NCBI GenBank assembly: GCA_905182455.1
Contig: CAJJBJ010000004.1
Span: 62,001 to 126,000 of the forward strand
DNA: 64,000 nucleotides
Direction: 5' to 3'
Source: an uncultured Planktomarina sp.
GTDB lineage: Bacteria > Pseudomonadota > Alphaproteobacteria > Rhodobacterales > Rhodobacteraceae
Shown: one piece after another, positions 48,949-58,338 of the stretch
Position numbering within the stretch: position 1 is the first letter of the stretch
Layout of the letters: each line of letters begins with the position of its first letter
Program-made: the position numbers and the translations under genes
The notes under the pieces: model-generated
Database searches by the model: none
Told to the model about the DNA's origin: nothing
The model's input: the letters and a program-made list of their open reading frames with translations, nothing else

Positions 48949-49758
48949 GTGACCTCAGCCCGTGGACGATTGACCAAAGACGGTATCCGAATTTATCAAC
49001 TCGGTGATTTTGCAGGCATGGCAGAGGCTGGCCGCATCGCTGCTGTGATCTTAGATGATATCATCCCACACATTTTTGTGGGTCAAACCACCGCTGAAAT
49101 CGATCGGATCATCACCGAAATGGTGACTGCCCATGGTGCCAAATCCGCGACCATTGGGTATAAGGGCTATATGCATGCCAGCTGTATTTCGGTCAACCAT
49201 GTGGTCTGCCATGGTATCCCCAGTGATAAGAAAATCAAGGATGGCGACATTCTGAACATTGATGTGACCGTGATTATTGACGGTTGGTTTGGCGATACCA
49301 GCCGGATGTATGTGGCAGGAAAATTGGCCCGTAAGTCTGAGCGCCTAATCGAAGTGACCCACGAGGCCCTGTTTAAAGGGATTGAGGCTGTAAAGCCCGG
49401 CAATACCTTTGGCGATATTGGCCATGCCATCCAAAGCTTTGTCGAAGGTCATCGGATGAGTGTTGTTAAGGATTTTTGTGGTCACGGTTTGGGCCAAGTG
49501 TTCCACGCTCCGCCGAATGTATTGCACTATGGCCGGGCTGGAACTGGGCCTGTGCTGGAAGAGGGCATGTTTTTCACCATCGAGCCGATGGTCAATCTTG
49601 GGCGCTCTGAAACTAAGGTTCTGGCCGATGACTGGACTGCGGTGACCCGAGATAAATCCCTTTCAGCGCAGTTTGAACATTCTGTCGGGGTTACGGCGAC
49701 AGGGGTCGAAATTTTCACCCTGTCACCGAATAATGTATTTCACCCAACATATGGGTGA
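48949..49758 (+). CDS. map: Type I methionine aminopeptidase
   Basis: Removes the initiator methionine from nascent proteins; needed for growth. 269 residues. Metal ligands are visible in order: Asp in LNIDVTVIIDGWFGDTSRMY, His in FCGHGLG, Glu in FTIEPMV, and Glu in FEHSVGVT. GTG 48949 is chosen because TAGGAG lies 7 bases upstream; the frame opens earlier within the 3' end of sfsA. Converges with the helicase gene. Confidence 0.94.
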   Translation: MTSARGRLTKDGIRIYQLGDFAGMAEAGRIAAVILDDIIPHIFVGQTTAEIDRIITEMVTAHGAKSATIGYKGYMHASCISVNHVVCHGIPSDKKIKDGDILNIDVTVIIDGWFGDTSRMYVAGKLARKSERLIEVTHEALFKGIEAVKPGNTFGDIGHAIQSFVEGHRMSVVKDFCGHGLGQVFHAPPNVLHYGRAGTGPVLEEGMFFTIEPMVNLGRSETKVLADDWTAVTRDKSLSAQFEHSVGVTATGVEIFTLSPNNVFHPTYG

Positions 49759-49767
49759 GCTTAGGTT

Positions 49768-51372
49768 TTACGCCTGTGGGCGTCGTGGTTTGGCATTGCC
49801 GCCTACATTCGGCTTGCCTTTAAACTGACCAGGACGTCCACCGGGTTTGCCGCCTCGACCTTGGGGTTTCCCGCCGGGCTTGCCACCAAATTTTGAGGAT
49901 GACGGGCCACGGTGATTGCGCTCACCATGTGGCACGGCGCCTTGTGGCAATTCTGCAGATGCCCCATGGGACTTGCGTGCCTTAGGTTTTGGAGCCTGCA
50001 TGGCAGGACCATCATTGGTTGGATCCCAACGGCCTTCGAGTACGGGCTTCGCGTCATAACTTGGCTTGCCGCTGCCGGACGGTTTGCCACCGCCAGAGAA
50101 TTTACCGCCAGCTTTTGCGCCAGGACGACCGCCATGGGATTTGTCTTTGCCCCAATTGTCACTGTCACGGCGTTGACCACCTGGGCCACCGCGGCCGGTC
50201 GGCTGCTTGCGTTTGGGTTTGCGGGTGTCTACGCCGGGGACGAGATCCCACCGACGGCCACTGGCGATTGGAATTTCCGCCTTCAACACTTTTTCCACAT
50301 CCTTCAATTCACCCATCTCATCAGGTGCAACAAAGGCAATGGCCCGACCATCACGGCCTGCACGCGCAGTCCGGCCGATCCGGTGTATGTAATTTTCAGG
50401 CACATTTGGCAGGTCATAGTTGTAAACAAAGCGTACGTCTGGAATGTCCAAACCACGGGCGGCCACATCGGTGGCCACCAAAACTTTGATTTTGCCGGTG
50501 CGCAAGGAATCAATCGCGCGTTGGCGCTGACCTTGTGATTTATTTCCATGCACAGAATCTGTGGCGTAGCCAGATTTTTCGAGGGCTTTCATCAGGCGCT
50601 CGGAGCCGTGTTTGGTCCGGGCAAAAACGATGGCTGCATCGTCGCGGTGCTCGGCAAGTTTTTCTATCAGAAATTCAGTTTTGGCAACGCCGGCCACAAA
50701 GTGTACTTCTTGTGTGATCTTATCTGCAACCTCACCGGGACGCGACACGGCAACCCGCTCTGGGTTTTTCAGGTAGGTGTCTGCCAATTCGTTCATGTGT
50801 TTTGGCATGGTTGCCGAAAACAGCATTGTTTGGCGTTCTTTGGCAAGCAACGGCGCGATTTGGCGCAGCGCATGGATAAAGCCAAGATCCAGCATTTGGT
50901 CGGCTTCATCGAGCACCAGAAATTGTGTTTGTGACAGATCAACGGCTTTGCGCTCAATCAAATCAATTAGGCGACCGGGCGTGGCGATCAAAAGATCTGT
51001 GCCACGGGCCAAACGGTTGATCTGTGAGCTGATGGACATGCCGCCCACAACCAAACCGACCTTTATATGGGTACCTTGTGAGTAGGCGGACAGATTGTCT
51101 TTGATCTGACCAGCCAGCTCGCGGGTGGGGGCCAAGATCAAACCACGCACTGATTTAGGCATAGGCTTGCTGCCCACTTTCAGCAAATGGTTCATGATTG
51201 GCAGGCCGAAGGCCGCAGTTTTACCGGTGCCCGTCTGTGCCAGGCCCATCACGTCGCGGCCAGCCAGGGCATGCGGAATGGCTTGGACTTGGATTGGGGT
51301 TGGATCAACGATGCCTTGTGCGGCCAGTTGTTCCACGAGGCGAGGCATTAAGCCCAGTTCTTCAAACGTCAT
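49768..51372 (-). CDS. DEAD-box ATP-dependent RNA helicase (RhlE type)
   Basis: 534 residues. Helicase core up to about 385: Q-motif with TPIQVQAIPHALAG, motif I AQTGTGKT (45-52), DEAD motif LVLDEADQMLD, SAT, and motif VI HRIGRTARAGRDG. The C-terminal 150 residues are a low-complexity tail rich in Gly, Lys, Pro and Arg with repeated GGKP/GGRP units, probably unstructured RNA contact. RhlE-like proteins assist ribosome assembly and mRNA decay. Starts at ATG 51372 after a leader with a strong hairpin. Confidence 0.93.
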   Translation of the reverse strand: MTFEELGLMPRLVEQLAAQGIVDPTPIQVQAIPHALAGRDVMGLAQTGTGKTAAFGLPIMNHLLKVGSKPMPKSVRGLILAPTRELAGQIKDNLSAYSQGTHIKVGLVVGGMSISSQINRLARGTDLLIATPGRLIDLIERKAVDLSQTQFLVLDEADQMLDLGFIHALRQIAPLLAKERQTMLFSATMPKHMNELADTYLKNPERVAVSRPGEVADKITQEVHFVAGVAKTEFLIEKLAEHRDDAAIVFARTKHGSERLMKALEKSGYATDSVHGNKSQGQRQRAIDSLRTGKIKVLVATDVAARGLDIPDVRFVYNYDLPNVPENYIHRIGRTARAGRDGRAIAFVAPDEMGELKDVEKVLKAEIPIASGRRWDLVPGVDTRKPKRKQPTGRGGPGGQRRDSDNWGKDKSHGGRPGAKAGGKFSGGGKPSGSGKPSYDAKPVLEGRWDPTNDGPAMQAPKPKARKSHGASAELPQGAVPHGERNHRGPSSSKFGGKPGGKPQGRGGKPGGRPGQFKGKPNVGGNAKPRRPQA

Positions 51373-51458
51373 AATTTATCCCTTGCGCCGAAAAGCGCAT
51401 AGTTGGCGGATCACTTCGATCATTTGGGCGGGATTGCCCTTTGACTGTAACACGCATC

Positions 51459-51477
51459 CCCAAGGCAAAGCCTTGGG
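51459..51477 (-). promoter_or_regulatory. Hairpin in the leader of the helicase gene
   Basis: Perfect 8-bp stem (CCCAAGGC / GCCTTGGG) with a 3-base loop, about 85 bases upstream of the helicase ATG and 105 after the rsmD stop. No T-run follows on either strand. It could end rsmD transcripts or be a 5'-leader element of the helicase, whose relatives are often cold-regulated. Confidence 0.5.
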
Positions 51478-51582
51478 TTCGGTCAGGTCAAAGTGCTGCG
51501 TAAGCAGTCAGAATTGCCAACCGGACAGGGGCGCAGGTAGGCGCTGACTTGTAAGAAGTCAATCCCAACTATCACGCGATGC

Positions 51583-52125
51583 TTAACGTGGGCTTAACAG
51601 TGTGAGGGTTGTGCCACCAAATTTGCGGGTGTCTTGCATGATGAAACCTTCGGGGGTCATGGCGGAAGCTTCTTCAAAAACAATCAGAGCGTCTGGCGCG
51701 ATCCAGCCTTGGGCCCGCGCGCTGGTCAAAGCCTGTTCGCCAAGTGACTGGCCATAGGGCGGATCCAAAAACACCAAATCACAAGGTGCACCTGGTGTCA
51801 GCTTTGTGGCGTCTTGTGTCAGCAAAGTGGTGCCGTCAGAGGCTCTCATCAGGGTGATATTTTGCTGTATTAGTTTTTGTCCCACCCGACCGTTTTCGAC
51901 AAAAGTGGCATGCTGCGCACCGCGCGACAGGGCCTCCAGCCCTAAAGCCCCCGTGCCGGCAAATAGATCCAAAACTCGAAGGCCGTTAAAATTCACCCAG
52001 TTTTGCAGAATATTAAACAGGCTTTCGCGCACCCGGTCTGTGGTGGGACGCAGATGTGCTGCCATGTCACCCTTGCCCAGATCGGCCAATTTCAGTCCAC
52101 GATTTTTGCCGGCAATTATTCTCAT
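51583..52125 (-). CDS. rsmD: 16S rRNA (guanine(966)-N(2))-methyltransferase RsmD
   Basis: Methylates 16S rRNA guanine 966. 180 residues of the RsmD family: IIAGKNRGLKL start, SAM motif VLDLFAGTGALGLEALSRGA and catalytic DLVFLDPPYG. ATG 52125 overlaps the stop of the FAD oxidoreductase gene (ATGA), so the two are coupled. Confidence 0.94.
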   Translation of the reverse strand: MRIIAGKNRGLKLADLGKGDMAAHLRPTTDRVRESLFNILQNWVNFNGLRVLDLFAGTGALGLEALSRGAQHATFVENGRVGQKLIQQNITLMRASDGTTLLTQDATKLTPGAPCDLVFLDPPYGQSLGEQALTSARAQGWIAPDALIVFEEASAMTPEGFIMQDTRKFGGTTLTLLSPR

Positions 52126-53327
52126 CCTTGCAGTAGCGCCTTAAGGTCACTCTGCGGATCAGCTGCAATGGCGGGATCTGCGGATTTACCAGCCTCAATA
52201 AGCCGCTTGGCCACCATATAGGCCCGGGGATCATTCATGGCGTCGACAGCCAGTAGGGTTCCGGACTTATAGTACCAATGTGAGCGCGCAGTGCCGCTGT
52301 CGCGCACGACGACATCTGTGAAACCGGTGTTCAAACCAGCAATCTGCAATTTTACGCTGTATTGATCGGACCAGAACCACGGCGTCGCGGTATAGTCTTG
52401 CCCAGCACCCATCATATTCGCGGCTACAACCTCGGCCTGATCAATTGCATTGGGCACGCTTTCCAACCGGATGCGCCCGTCTTGATAGGGGAAGCTGGCG
52501 CAATCACCCGCAGCCCAAATATTTGGCACGGATGTTTGACCTTGGCTGTTGGTTTCTATGCCGTTGTTGAGTGTGAGCCCGGCGGCTTCGGCTAACCCTG
52601 TACCGGGCAAAATCCCAACCCCGACAATTGCAAAATCAATTTCAAGTGTTTGGCCATTACTGAGAGCTGCGCCAGTGACGTGACCCTCGCCGGTCAACCG
52701 CTCTAAGCCCACGCCCTCGAGGATCGTCACCCCATGGCTTTGGTGCAAGACGCGGAAGTAGTCTGAGGTTTCCGCACAGGCTACCCGTTGCAAAATTCTG
52801 TCAGCCATTTCCACCAATGTAACCTTTAAGCCCTTGGCCGCGGCCACTGCCGCCGCTTCGAGTCCGATATACCCGCCACCAATGATCAACACATGGCCAC
52901 CACGCCCAAAGGCAGGCTGCATCGCATCCACATCAGCCAAGCTGCGCACCGCAAACACACCATCCAGTCTGCCGCCAATAGCCGCTGGAAGTAGGCGTGG
53001 GGTGGAGCCTGTGGTGAGGGCCAGATGGTCATAGCTGAGTGTCTCATCTCCGATGGAAATGCTATTTTCAGCGGAATTGATCGTCGTGACTTGGGTGTTC
53101 AGGCGCAAGGAAATCAGTTGTTCGGTGTAAAGGTCACGGGGGCGCAAATATAATCGGTCTAGAGCCATATCGCCCAAAAGGTATTTTTTAGACAAGGGAG
53201 GGCGTTGGTAGGGTGGGACTGGTTCATCGCCAATTAGCGTCACGTCGCCGTCATAGCCCAAGGCGCGCAATTTGATTGCCAAGGATGAACCCGCCTGACC
53301 TGCTCCAATAATAACAATTCCCGACAT
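52122..53327 (-). CDS. FAD-dependent ferredoxin/rhodocoxin-type reductase
   Basis: 401-residue pyridine-nucleotide-disulfide-oxidoreductase-like flavoprotein. FAD-binding GAGQAGSS (7-14), NAD-binding LIIGGGYIGLEAAAVAAAKG (about 148-167), and the second FAD segment NIWAAGDCASFPY are clear. This type (rubredoxin/ferredoxin-NAD reductase, also NirB/AifA-like) passes electrons from NADH to a small iron protein; no partner is nearby. Divergent from the peroxiredoxin gene and coupled to rsmD. Confidence 0.9.
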   Translation of the reverse strand: MSGIVIIGAGQAGSSLAIKLRALGYDGDVTLIGDEPVPPYQRPPLSKKYLLGDMALDRLYLRPRDLYTEQLISLRLNTQVTTINSAENSISIGDETLSYDHLALTTGSTPRLLPAAIGGRLDGVFAVRSLADVDAMQPAFGRGGHVLIIGGGYIGLEAAAVAAAKGLKVTLVEMADRILQRVACAETSDYFRVLHQSHGVTILEGVGLERLTGEGHVTGAALSNGQTLEIDFAIVGVGILPGTGLAEAAGLTLNNGIETNSQGQTSVPNIWAAGDCASFPYQDGRIRLESVPNAIDQAEVVAANMMGAGQDYTATPWFWSDQYSVKLQIAGLNTGFTDVVVRDSGTARSHWYYKSGTLLAVDAMNDPRAYMVAKRLIEAGKSADPAIAADPQSDLKALLQG

Positions 53328-53407
53328 TGCGCGCGACCTCTGGTAACTTGATCCAAGTATCCTATATCTAAGCGCAGTAGATTTACAATGAATGAAGGAT
53401 CAATGAA

Positions 53408-53899
53408 ATGGCAATATCTCAAGGTGACAAACTACCATCAACAATACTTCGACGCATGGGGAATGATGGTCCTGAGGAAGTCACAATTGATGCTCTGACG
53501 TCTGGTCGAAAAATCGTCCTCTTTGGCCTGCCTGGGGCATTCACACCTACCTGTTCTTCGGCACATGTACCATCCTTCATTAGAACGATTGATCAATTCA
53601 GAGCTAAAGGTGTGGATGAGATCGTATGCGTTGCGGTGAACGACGTCCATGTGATGCGGGAGTGGAGCAAAGTAAGTGGTGCCGCCGCCGCGGGTCTGTC
53701 TATGTGGGCCGATCCGGTCAGCGCTTTTACAACAGCGATCGGCATGAATTTTGATGTTGAGGCAGTGGGCTTTGTTGGGCGTTCATCACGCTATGCGATG
53801 CTGGTGGATGACGGTGTTGTTAGCATCTTAAACTTAGAAACTGCGCGGGGCATTTGCGACATCTCCGGTGGAGAGAACTTGCTCGCCGACATGGGTTAA
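53408..53899 (+). CDS. Peroxiredoxin (Prx5/AhpE-type)
   Basis: 163-residue thiol peroxidase. The peroxidatic Cys49 lies in PGAFTPTCSSAH, the Prx5 signature, followed by HVPSFIRTID and the NDVHVMREWSK block. A second Cys (ICDIS, near residue 147) may act as resolving residue. GAAGGA is upstream of ATG 53408. Converges with phhB. Reduces organic peroxides, with the reductant unknown. Confidence 0.92.
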   Translation: MAISQGDKLPSTILRRMGNDGPEEVTIDALTSGRKIVLFGLPGAFTPTCSSAHVPSFIRTIDQFRAKGVDEIVCVAVNDVHVMREWSKVSGAAAAGLSMWADPVSAFTTAIGMNFDVEAVGFVGRSSRYAMLVDDGVVSILNLETARGICDISGGENLLADMG

Positions 53900-53915
53900 C
53901 TTACCCGCTCAGATA

Positions 53916-54203
53916 TTAGCTGGCCGCCGTGTCCATACGTTCGGCCAGTTTTACATCCAGATCCGACAAGCCATCACAATCATGAGTGGTCAAAATCACC
54001 TGAACACGGTTGTAGGTGTTGGACCATTCCGGATGGTGATCCAGCTTTTCGGCCCAGAGAGCCATCTCGGTCATCCAAGCCCAGGCCTGACGAAAAGTTT
54101 TGAATTTAAAATCCTTTGTCAAAGCATCGCGCCCTTCAACCATGGACCAGCCGGATCCAAAAAGAGGGTCTAAGGTGCTTCGGTCTGTCAGGGCTTTGGT
54201 CAT
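53916..54203 (-). CDS. phhB: 4a-hydroxytetrahydrobiopterin dehydratase
   Basis: 95-residue pterin-4a-carbinolamine dehydratase, the standard length. The motif HHPEWSNTYNRVQV holds the catalytic histidines, and GRDALTKDFKFKTFRQAWAW opens the fold. It recycles the cofactor of aromatic amino acid hydroxylases, and many marine bacteria also have it without a hydroxylase nearby. It overlaps the FemAB-like gene's stop by 4 bases. Confidence 0.93.
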   Translation of the reverse strand: MTKALTDRSTLDPLFGSGWSMVEGRDALTKDFKFKTFRQAWAWMTEMALWAEKLDHHPEWSNTYNRVQVILTTHDCDGLSDLDVKLAERMDTAAS

Positions 54204-55426
54204 TGTTGTTCCTCAATCTCTACTTTTTTAAAGGGGCCATAGCTGGTCAGTACGTCAATTTCGTCGTCGACCGCTTCACGCTCGGCTTGTAAGTACCGTG
54301 CAACCGCGTCGGAAAATCCGGCATCGCCGAACCAATGCAGCGAATGGGTGACAACCGGCAAATACCCACGGGCCAGCTTGTGAGCGCCTTGGGCACCAGC
54401 CTCTACACGCAGCAGGCGCTGGGAAATGGCGAAGTCGATGGCTTGATAGTAGCACAATTCGAAATGCAGGCAGGGGAAATCCTGAACACAGCCCCAATAT
54501 CGGCCGTAAAGCGCATCACGCCCTATAAAGTTTAGTGCTCCGGCCACATATCTGCAATCGATTTTCGCCAAAACTAATAGCATGTCATGGCGCAGATGCG
54601 CTTGGGCTTCATTGAAAAACTGGCGTGTAAGATAGGGCGTGCCCCATTTGCGCGCGCCGGTATCTTGATAGAATGTCCAAAAGGCATCCCAATGATGTGG
54701 TTGAATATCATCCCCTGTCAAAATTTCGATATCACCACCAAAATCTTGAGCTTGGGTGCGTTCTTTGCGGATGTTCTTGCGCTTGCGGCTGCTGAGATTG
54801 GCCAGAAAATCATCGAAACTGTCGTAACCGTCATTAATCCAATGAAATTGCTGCGATTTGCGTGGATGTAGGCCCATTTGCGCCCCGGCCTCTGCTTCGG
54901 ATTGGGTGCAAAAAGTAATGTGGAGGGAGGATAGCTTATGTTCTGCAGCCAGTTGTACTGCGCCCTGAACTAAAGCGGATCGAGCGATCTCGACATGCTC
55001 TGGTGCCACCAAAAGCCGCCGTCCAGTGGCAGGGGTATGGGGCACGGCCATCTGCAATTTAGGGTAATACTCGCCACCAGAGTTTTCATAGGCCTGCGCA
55101 AAATTATGATCGAAGATATATTCACCTTGGCTGTGGCTTTTGCCGTAGAGTGGGGCCACGCCGATGGTTTTACCTTCCTGTTTGGCCTGTAAATAATGCG
55201 GGGTCCAACCGGTACCGGTCCCGACGGAATGGCTGTCTTCCAGCGCCTTCAAAAAGCGATGCGTGGTAAAGGGATCTGCAGGACGGCCATCTTTGGCCTC
55301 CGGGCAGGCACAGCTGTCCCACTCTGCCTCAGAGATTTGAGACAGGTTGGTGAGCACGTTGATTTCTATTTTCGTCTCTTGACCCACGGTGCTCTCAGTA
55401 TATTGCTTATATTCAAAATGCGGCAT
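54200..55426 (-). CDS. FemAB-like GNAT protein (DUF482 type)
   Basis: 408 residues of the peptidogalycan-biosynthesis/FemAB-like group with two GNAT-type lobes. Conserved segments: KRKNIRKERTQAQDFGG (about 220), FYQDTGARKWGTPYLTRQFF, and GALNFIGRDALYGRYWGC. Close relatives are annotated only as GNAT-family proteins. The start is taken at ATG 55426; TTG 55435 is also possible. Cytoplasmic and of unknown substrate. It follows the glycerophosphodiesterase gene on the same strand. Confidence 0.83.
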   Translation of the reverse strand: MPHFEYKQYTESTVGQETKIEINVLTNLSQISEAEWDSCACPEAKDGRPADPFTTHRFLKALEDSHSVGTGTGWTPHYLQAKQEGKTIGVAPLYGKSHSQGEYIFDHNFAQAYENSGGEYYPKLQMAVPHTPATGRRLLVAPEHVEIARSALVQGAVQLAAEHKLSSLHITFCTQSEAEAGAQMGLHPRKSQQFHWINDGYDSFDDFLANLSSRKRKNIRKERTQAQDFGGDIEILTGDDIQPHHWDAFWTFYQDTGARKWGTPYLTRQFFNEAQAHLRHDMLLVLAKIDCRYVAGALNFIGRDALYGRYWGCVQDFPCLHFELCYYQAIDFAISQRLLRVEAGAQGAHKLARGYLPVVTHSLHWFGDAGFSDAVARYLQAEREAVDDEIDVLTSYGPFKKVEIEEQQ

Positions 55427-55438
55427 GATGGCCAAAGG

Positions 55439-56194
55439 TCAAGCGAGATAACCGTCGAAGGTGATATTGTCTGCAATGGTTTGGGCTTTTACTGCATCGG
55501 CTCGTGATTGCACGGTCCAACAAAGGATAGGCACACCCTGAGCTTTAAGATCGGTGACCACTTGATCATCTAATTGTGCATGATTGTGGGAAATAAAACA
55601 GGCGCCGACCCTATCAAAATCAGAAACCTTACTCAGATATTCGCGGGTGTTGGAGGAAAGTGTTGGCCAATCAGTGGCCGTAAACCGATCTGTTACCAAA
55701 CCGACCGGTGTTTCAGGGCTCAGCGCCGCAAAGACAGCTATTGCATTTGGGTTGAAGGACATCACGGCCACGTCGCCGTCATAGGATTTCAACGCCGCCG
55801 CAACGGCTTCTTCAAGCGGGCCCACATCGCCGCCCATATTGCCGTCTTGATCTTTGATTTCGATCAACAGCGGAACCCGACCTGCCACCAACGCCAAAGT
55901 TTGCTCTAAGCTTGGTATGGTCTCTTGCCCGCCTGTTAGGATGATTTCCGACAGAGCTTGTGCGCTGTGCAGGGCAAGGGCACCGGTTTGGGATGTGAGG
56001 CGACCAAGGTGATAGTCATGAAACACCATCGCGGTCGCATCGCTTGACAGCTGCACGTCAATTTCAATGCCATAGTCCGCCGCAATCGCTGCATTTAGAG
56101 CCGCAGGCGAATTTTCAGCGCGCCCATCCGCTGCACAATGTAATCCACGATGGGCAATGGGGCGGGCTAGGAAACTGGCGGGCAGGTTTGTCAT
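55439..56194 (-). CDS. ugpQ: Glycerophosphodiester phosphodiesterase
   Basis: 251-residue GDPD-family enzyme that hydrolyses glycerophosphodiesters to glycerol-3-phosphate and alcohol. Active-site residues are in PIAHRGLH (His) and EIDVQLSSDATAMVFHDYHLGR. No signal peptide, so it is a cytoplasmic UgpQ-like form. ATG 56194 overlaps the stop of the RidA gene. Could serve phosphorus or membrane-lipid recycling in the sea. Confidence 0.9.
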   Translation of the reverse strand: MTNLPASFLARPIAHRGLHCAADGRAENSPAALNAAIAADYGIEIDVQLSSDATAMVFHDYHLGRLTSQTGALALHSAQALSEIILTGGQETIPSLEQTLALVAGRVPLLIEIKDQDGNMGGDVGPLEEAVAAALKSYDGDVAVMSFNPNAIAVFAALSPETPVGLVTDRFTATDWPTLSSNTREYLSKVSDFDRVGACFISHNHAQLDDQVVTDLKAQGVPILCWTVQSRADAVKAQTIADNITFDGYLA

Positions 56195-56655
56195 GCGATT
56201 TGGAAGATCCCTTCGATCTCCACCGCAACGCCCATGGGCAATGAGGGCGATGAAACCGCAGCACGAGCATGTTTGCCGGCATCTCCAAGGGCTTCCACCA
56301 AGAAATCCGATGCGCCGTTTATGACTTTGGGCTGTTCAGTATAATCTTGGGTGGAATTCACAAACCCTGACAGTTTCACCACGCGTACCAAACGATCCAG
56401 ATCGCCGCCGCATGCGGCCTTGACTTGAGCCAATAAAGCAATGGCGCATGTGCGCGCTGCGGAAGCACCATCTTCGGTCGACATATTGTCACCAAGTTTT
56501 CCAATGATGAATCCATCGGCATTTTGACTTATCTGACCCGACACGTAAACTAAGTCACCGACCTGTACATAGGGTACATAATTTGCAGCAGGTGCGGGCG
56601 CGTCTGGCAATGTGACGCCCAATTCAGCGAGTCTTGTTTCAAATGTTCTAGCCAT
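56191..56655 (-). CDS. RidA-family protein
   Basis: 154 residues of the RidA/YjgF/Rid family, which hydrolyse reactive enamine/imine intermediates. Typical blocks are YVQVGDLVYVSGQIS and LVRVVKLSGFVNS, with the RidA substrate-arginine position replaced in this branch as in the Rid5-7 groups, so hydrolase activity is not certain. ATG 56655 has GGGAG seven bases upstream. Overlaps ugpQ. Confidence 0.88.
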   Translation of the reverse strand: MARTFETRLAELGVTLPDAPAPAANYVPYVQVGDLVYVSGQISQNADGFIIGKLGDNMSTEDGASAARTCAIALLAQVKAACGGDLDRLVRVVKLSGFVNSTQDYTEQPKVINGASDFLVEALGDAGKHARAAVSSPSLPMGVAVEIEGIFQIA

Positions 56656-57007
56656 CTTGAGTCTCCCAATCAATTTTCTTAACCAGCGATATGCTTAAAT
56701 ATCATCTGAGAAAAGCGTAAAACTGGCTTTGTTGTACAGTGCTCGCAAAGTAATTTGCGATCAGTTGTAGAAAATAAGTCAATGGGCTGCGATCTTGGTG
56801 TGCAAGAATACCTCCAGAGGGATGCCAGTACGGGAGTTTGGTGAACTCATGTTTTTCGTCGTGAAAATCAATTTCCATGGTCCTGCACCAAATGGAGTAA
56901 TTTCAGAGGCCTGTAACTCGTTTGCAACAACTCATAGGTGGAAATTGCTTACCATTTGCCGAACATGCCACAAGAAACTAAGACAAGGGTTAGCAATAGG
57001 TGGATCA

Positions 57008-57749
57008 ATGTTTGAACACGTTAGACGCGTAATAATTCTAATCGCTACGGGGCTAATACTGCTACTGTCTGCCTGCAGCCCGCGCTCGGGGGCGGTGTTA
57101 GATGACCCGTTCGAGCGGCTCAACCGAGCCACTCATGCCTTTAACAAAGGGCTGGATCGCAACCTATTATCCCCTGTTTCTAAGGGCTATACTGCTGTTG
57201 TTCCCGACCCGGTCGAAAATGGTATTTCAAACTTTGCCAGCAATCTGAGTTTGCCAGGCAAGGTGGTGAACAATATTTTGCAATTGGATATCTCAGCGGC
57301 TTCCAGCAATACGTTCCGATTCGTCATCAACAGCACATTTGGGCTGGTGGGCCTTTTTGACCCGTCTGGTTCGATGGGCTTTGAGGAACGCGATGCCGAT
57401 TTCGGCCAAACGCTACAGCTTTGGGGCGTGGGTGAGGGTGCCTATGCTGAATTGCCGGTATTCGGTCCGTCGAATATGCGCGATGGCATTGGCCTTATCG
57501 TCGATATGGTTCTCCTGGATCCCGCGAGCTCATACATTAAAGTCTCCAGTGACCACCTACCGAACCGGATCACGAGTTGGTGAAGTGTTGCAAAAACGAC
57601 AAATTTATGGCGCCCAAATCGATGAAATTCTATATAAAAGTGCTGATAGCTATGCCCAATCTCGGCTTGTCTATTTGCAAAGCCGCCGTTTCCAATTGAA
57701 AGATAACCCAAGCGATGCTTACATTGACCCCTATGCTGACCTTGAATAA
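57008..57749 (+). pseudogene. mlaA: Outer-membrane lipid-asymmetry lipoprotein MlaA, frameshifted
   Basis: Outer-membrane lipoprotein that removes phospholipids from the outer leaflet. ATG 57008 gives a signal peptide with lipobox LLSAC and the typical DDPFERLNRATHAFNKGLDR. The frame runs into a stop after SSDHLPNRITSW. One base removed from the AAA at 57539-57541 restores KSPVTTYRTGSRVGEVLQ and the ILYKSADSYAQSRLVYLQSR block, ending at 57749. Probably a sequence error or very recent mutation. It overlaps mlaC by 17 bases. Confidence 0.88.
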
Positions 57750-58338
57750 ACAGCCCATCGCGCGCCGTTCTTTTTTGCTTGGTCTGACCTCAACTATGGT
57801 TGCTGGTCCGGCTTTCGCATTGGACAAGGCCACGGCCACACAATTGGTCGATAGGTTGGTTGCTGAGATTAACCGCGCGATTAATTTTGGCGGTTCAGAA
57901 ACCAAATTGATTAGGGCGTTTGAAAATATTTTTGCGCAATATGCAGATGTAAATATCATCGCTCGGTCCGCTTTGGGCCCAGCGGCGCGTTCCGCAAGTT
58001 CTTCAGAGTTGAGCGCGTTTATCCTTGCGTTTAGAGGTTATATCGCGCGAAAATATGGCAAGCGGTTCCAAGAATTTATTGGCAGTGAGATTGTAGTCAA
58101 GGGTACCAAAAATCGTGGAAAATTCTTTGAGGTTGAGGCTTCGGTACGGCTCAAAGGGACAACTCCCTTCGAAGTGTCGTTCCGCGTGTCGGATCGGTCA
58201 GGTGAGAATTTGTTTTTTGATATTATCATTGAAGGCATCAGTTTACTGTCGTCTGAACGCGTTGAAATCGGCGCATTGTTGGACGCACGCAATGGCAACA
58301 TTGCGCGGCTGACCCGAGATTTAGTAAACCTAGGCTAG
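57733..58338 (+). CDS. mlaC: MlaC/Tgt2-family phospholipid-binding protein
   Basis: 201-residue periplasmic lipid carrier of the Mla pathway (toluene-tolerance Tgt2 family). The N-terminus IARRSFLLGLTSTMVAGPAF is a twin-arginine-type signal, not a plain Sec signal. Later blocks are FAQYADVNIIARSALG and RYIARKYGKRFQEF-like segment near 98-108. ATG 57733 is nested within the 3' end of mlaA. The pathway's mlaFED genes are not in this window. Its stop overlaps the stop of the convergent PBP gene (CTAG). Confidence 0.9.
   Translation: MLTLNKQPIARRSFLLGLTSTMVAGPAFALDKATATQLVDRLVAEINRAINFGGSETKLIRAFENIFAQYADVNIIARSALGPAARSASSSELSAFILAFRGYIARKYGKRFQEFIGSEIVVKGTKNRGKFFEVEASVRLKGTTPFEVSFRVSDRSGENLFFDIIIEGISLLSSERVEIGALLDARNGNIARLTRDLVNLG

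Noticed and set aside
49912-50538. Long rightward frames opposite the helicase
   Set aside because: Antisense shadows of the repetitive 3' end of the helicase gene; no start signal or family.
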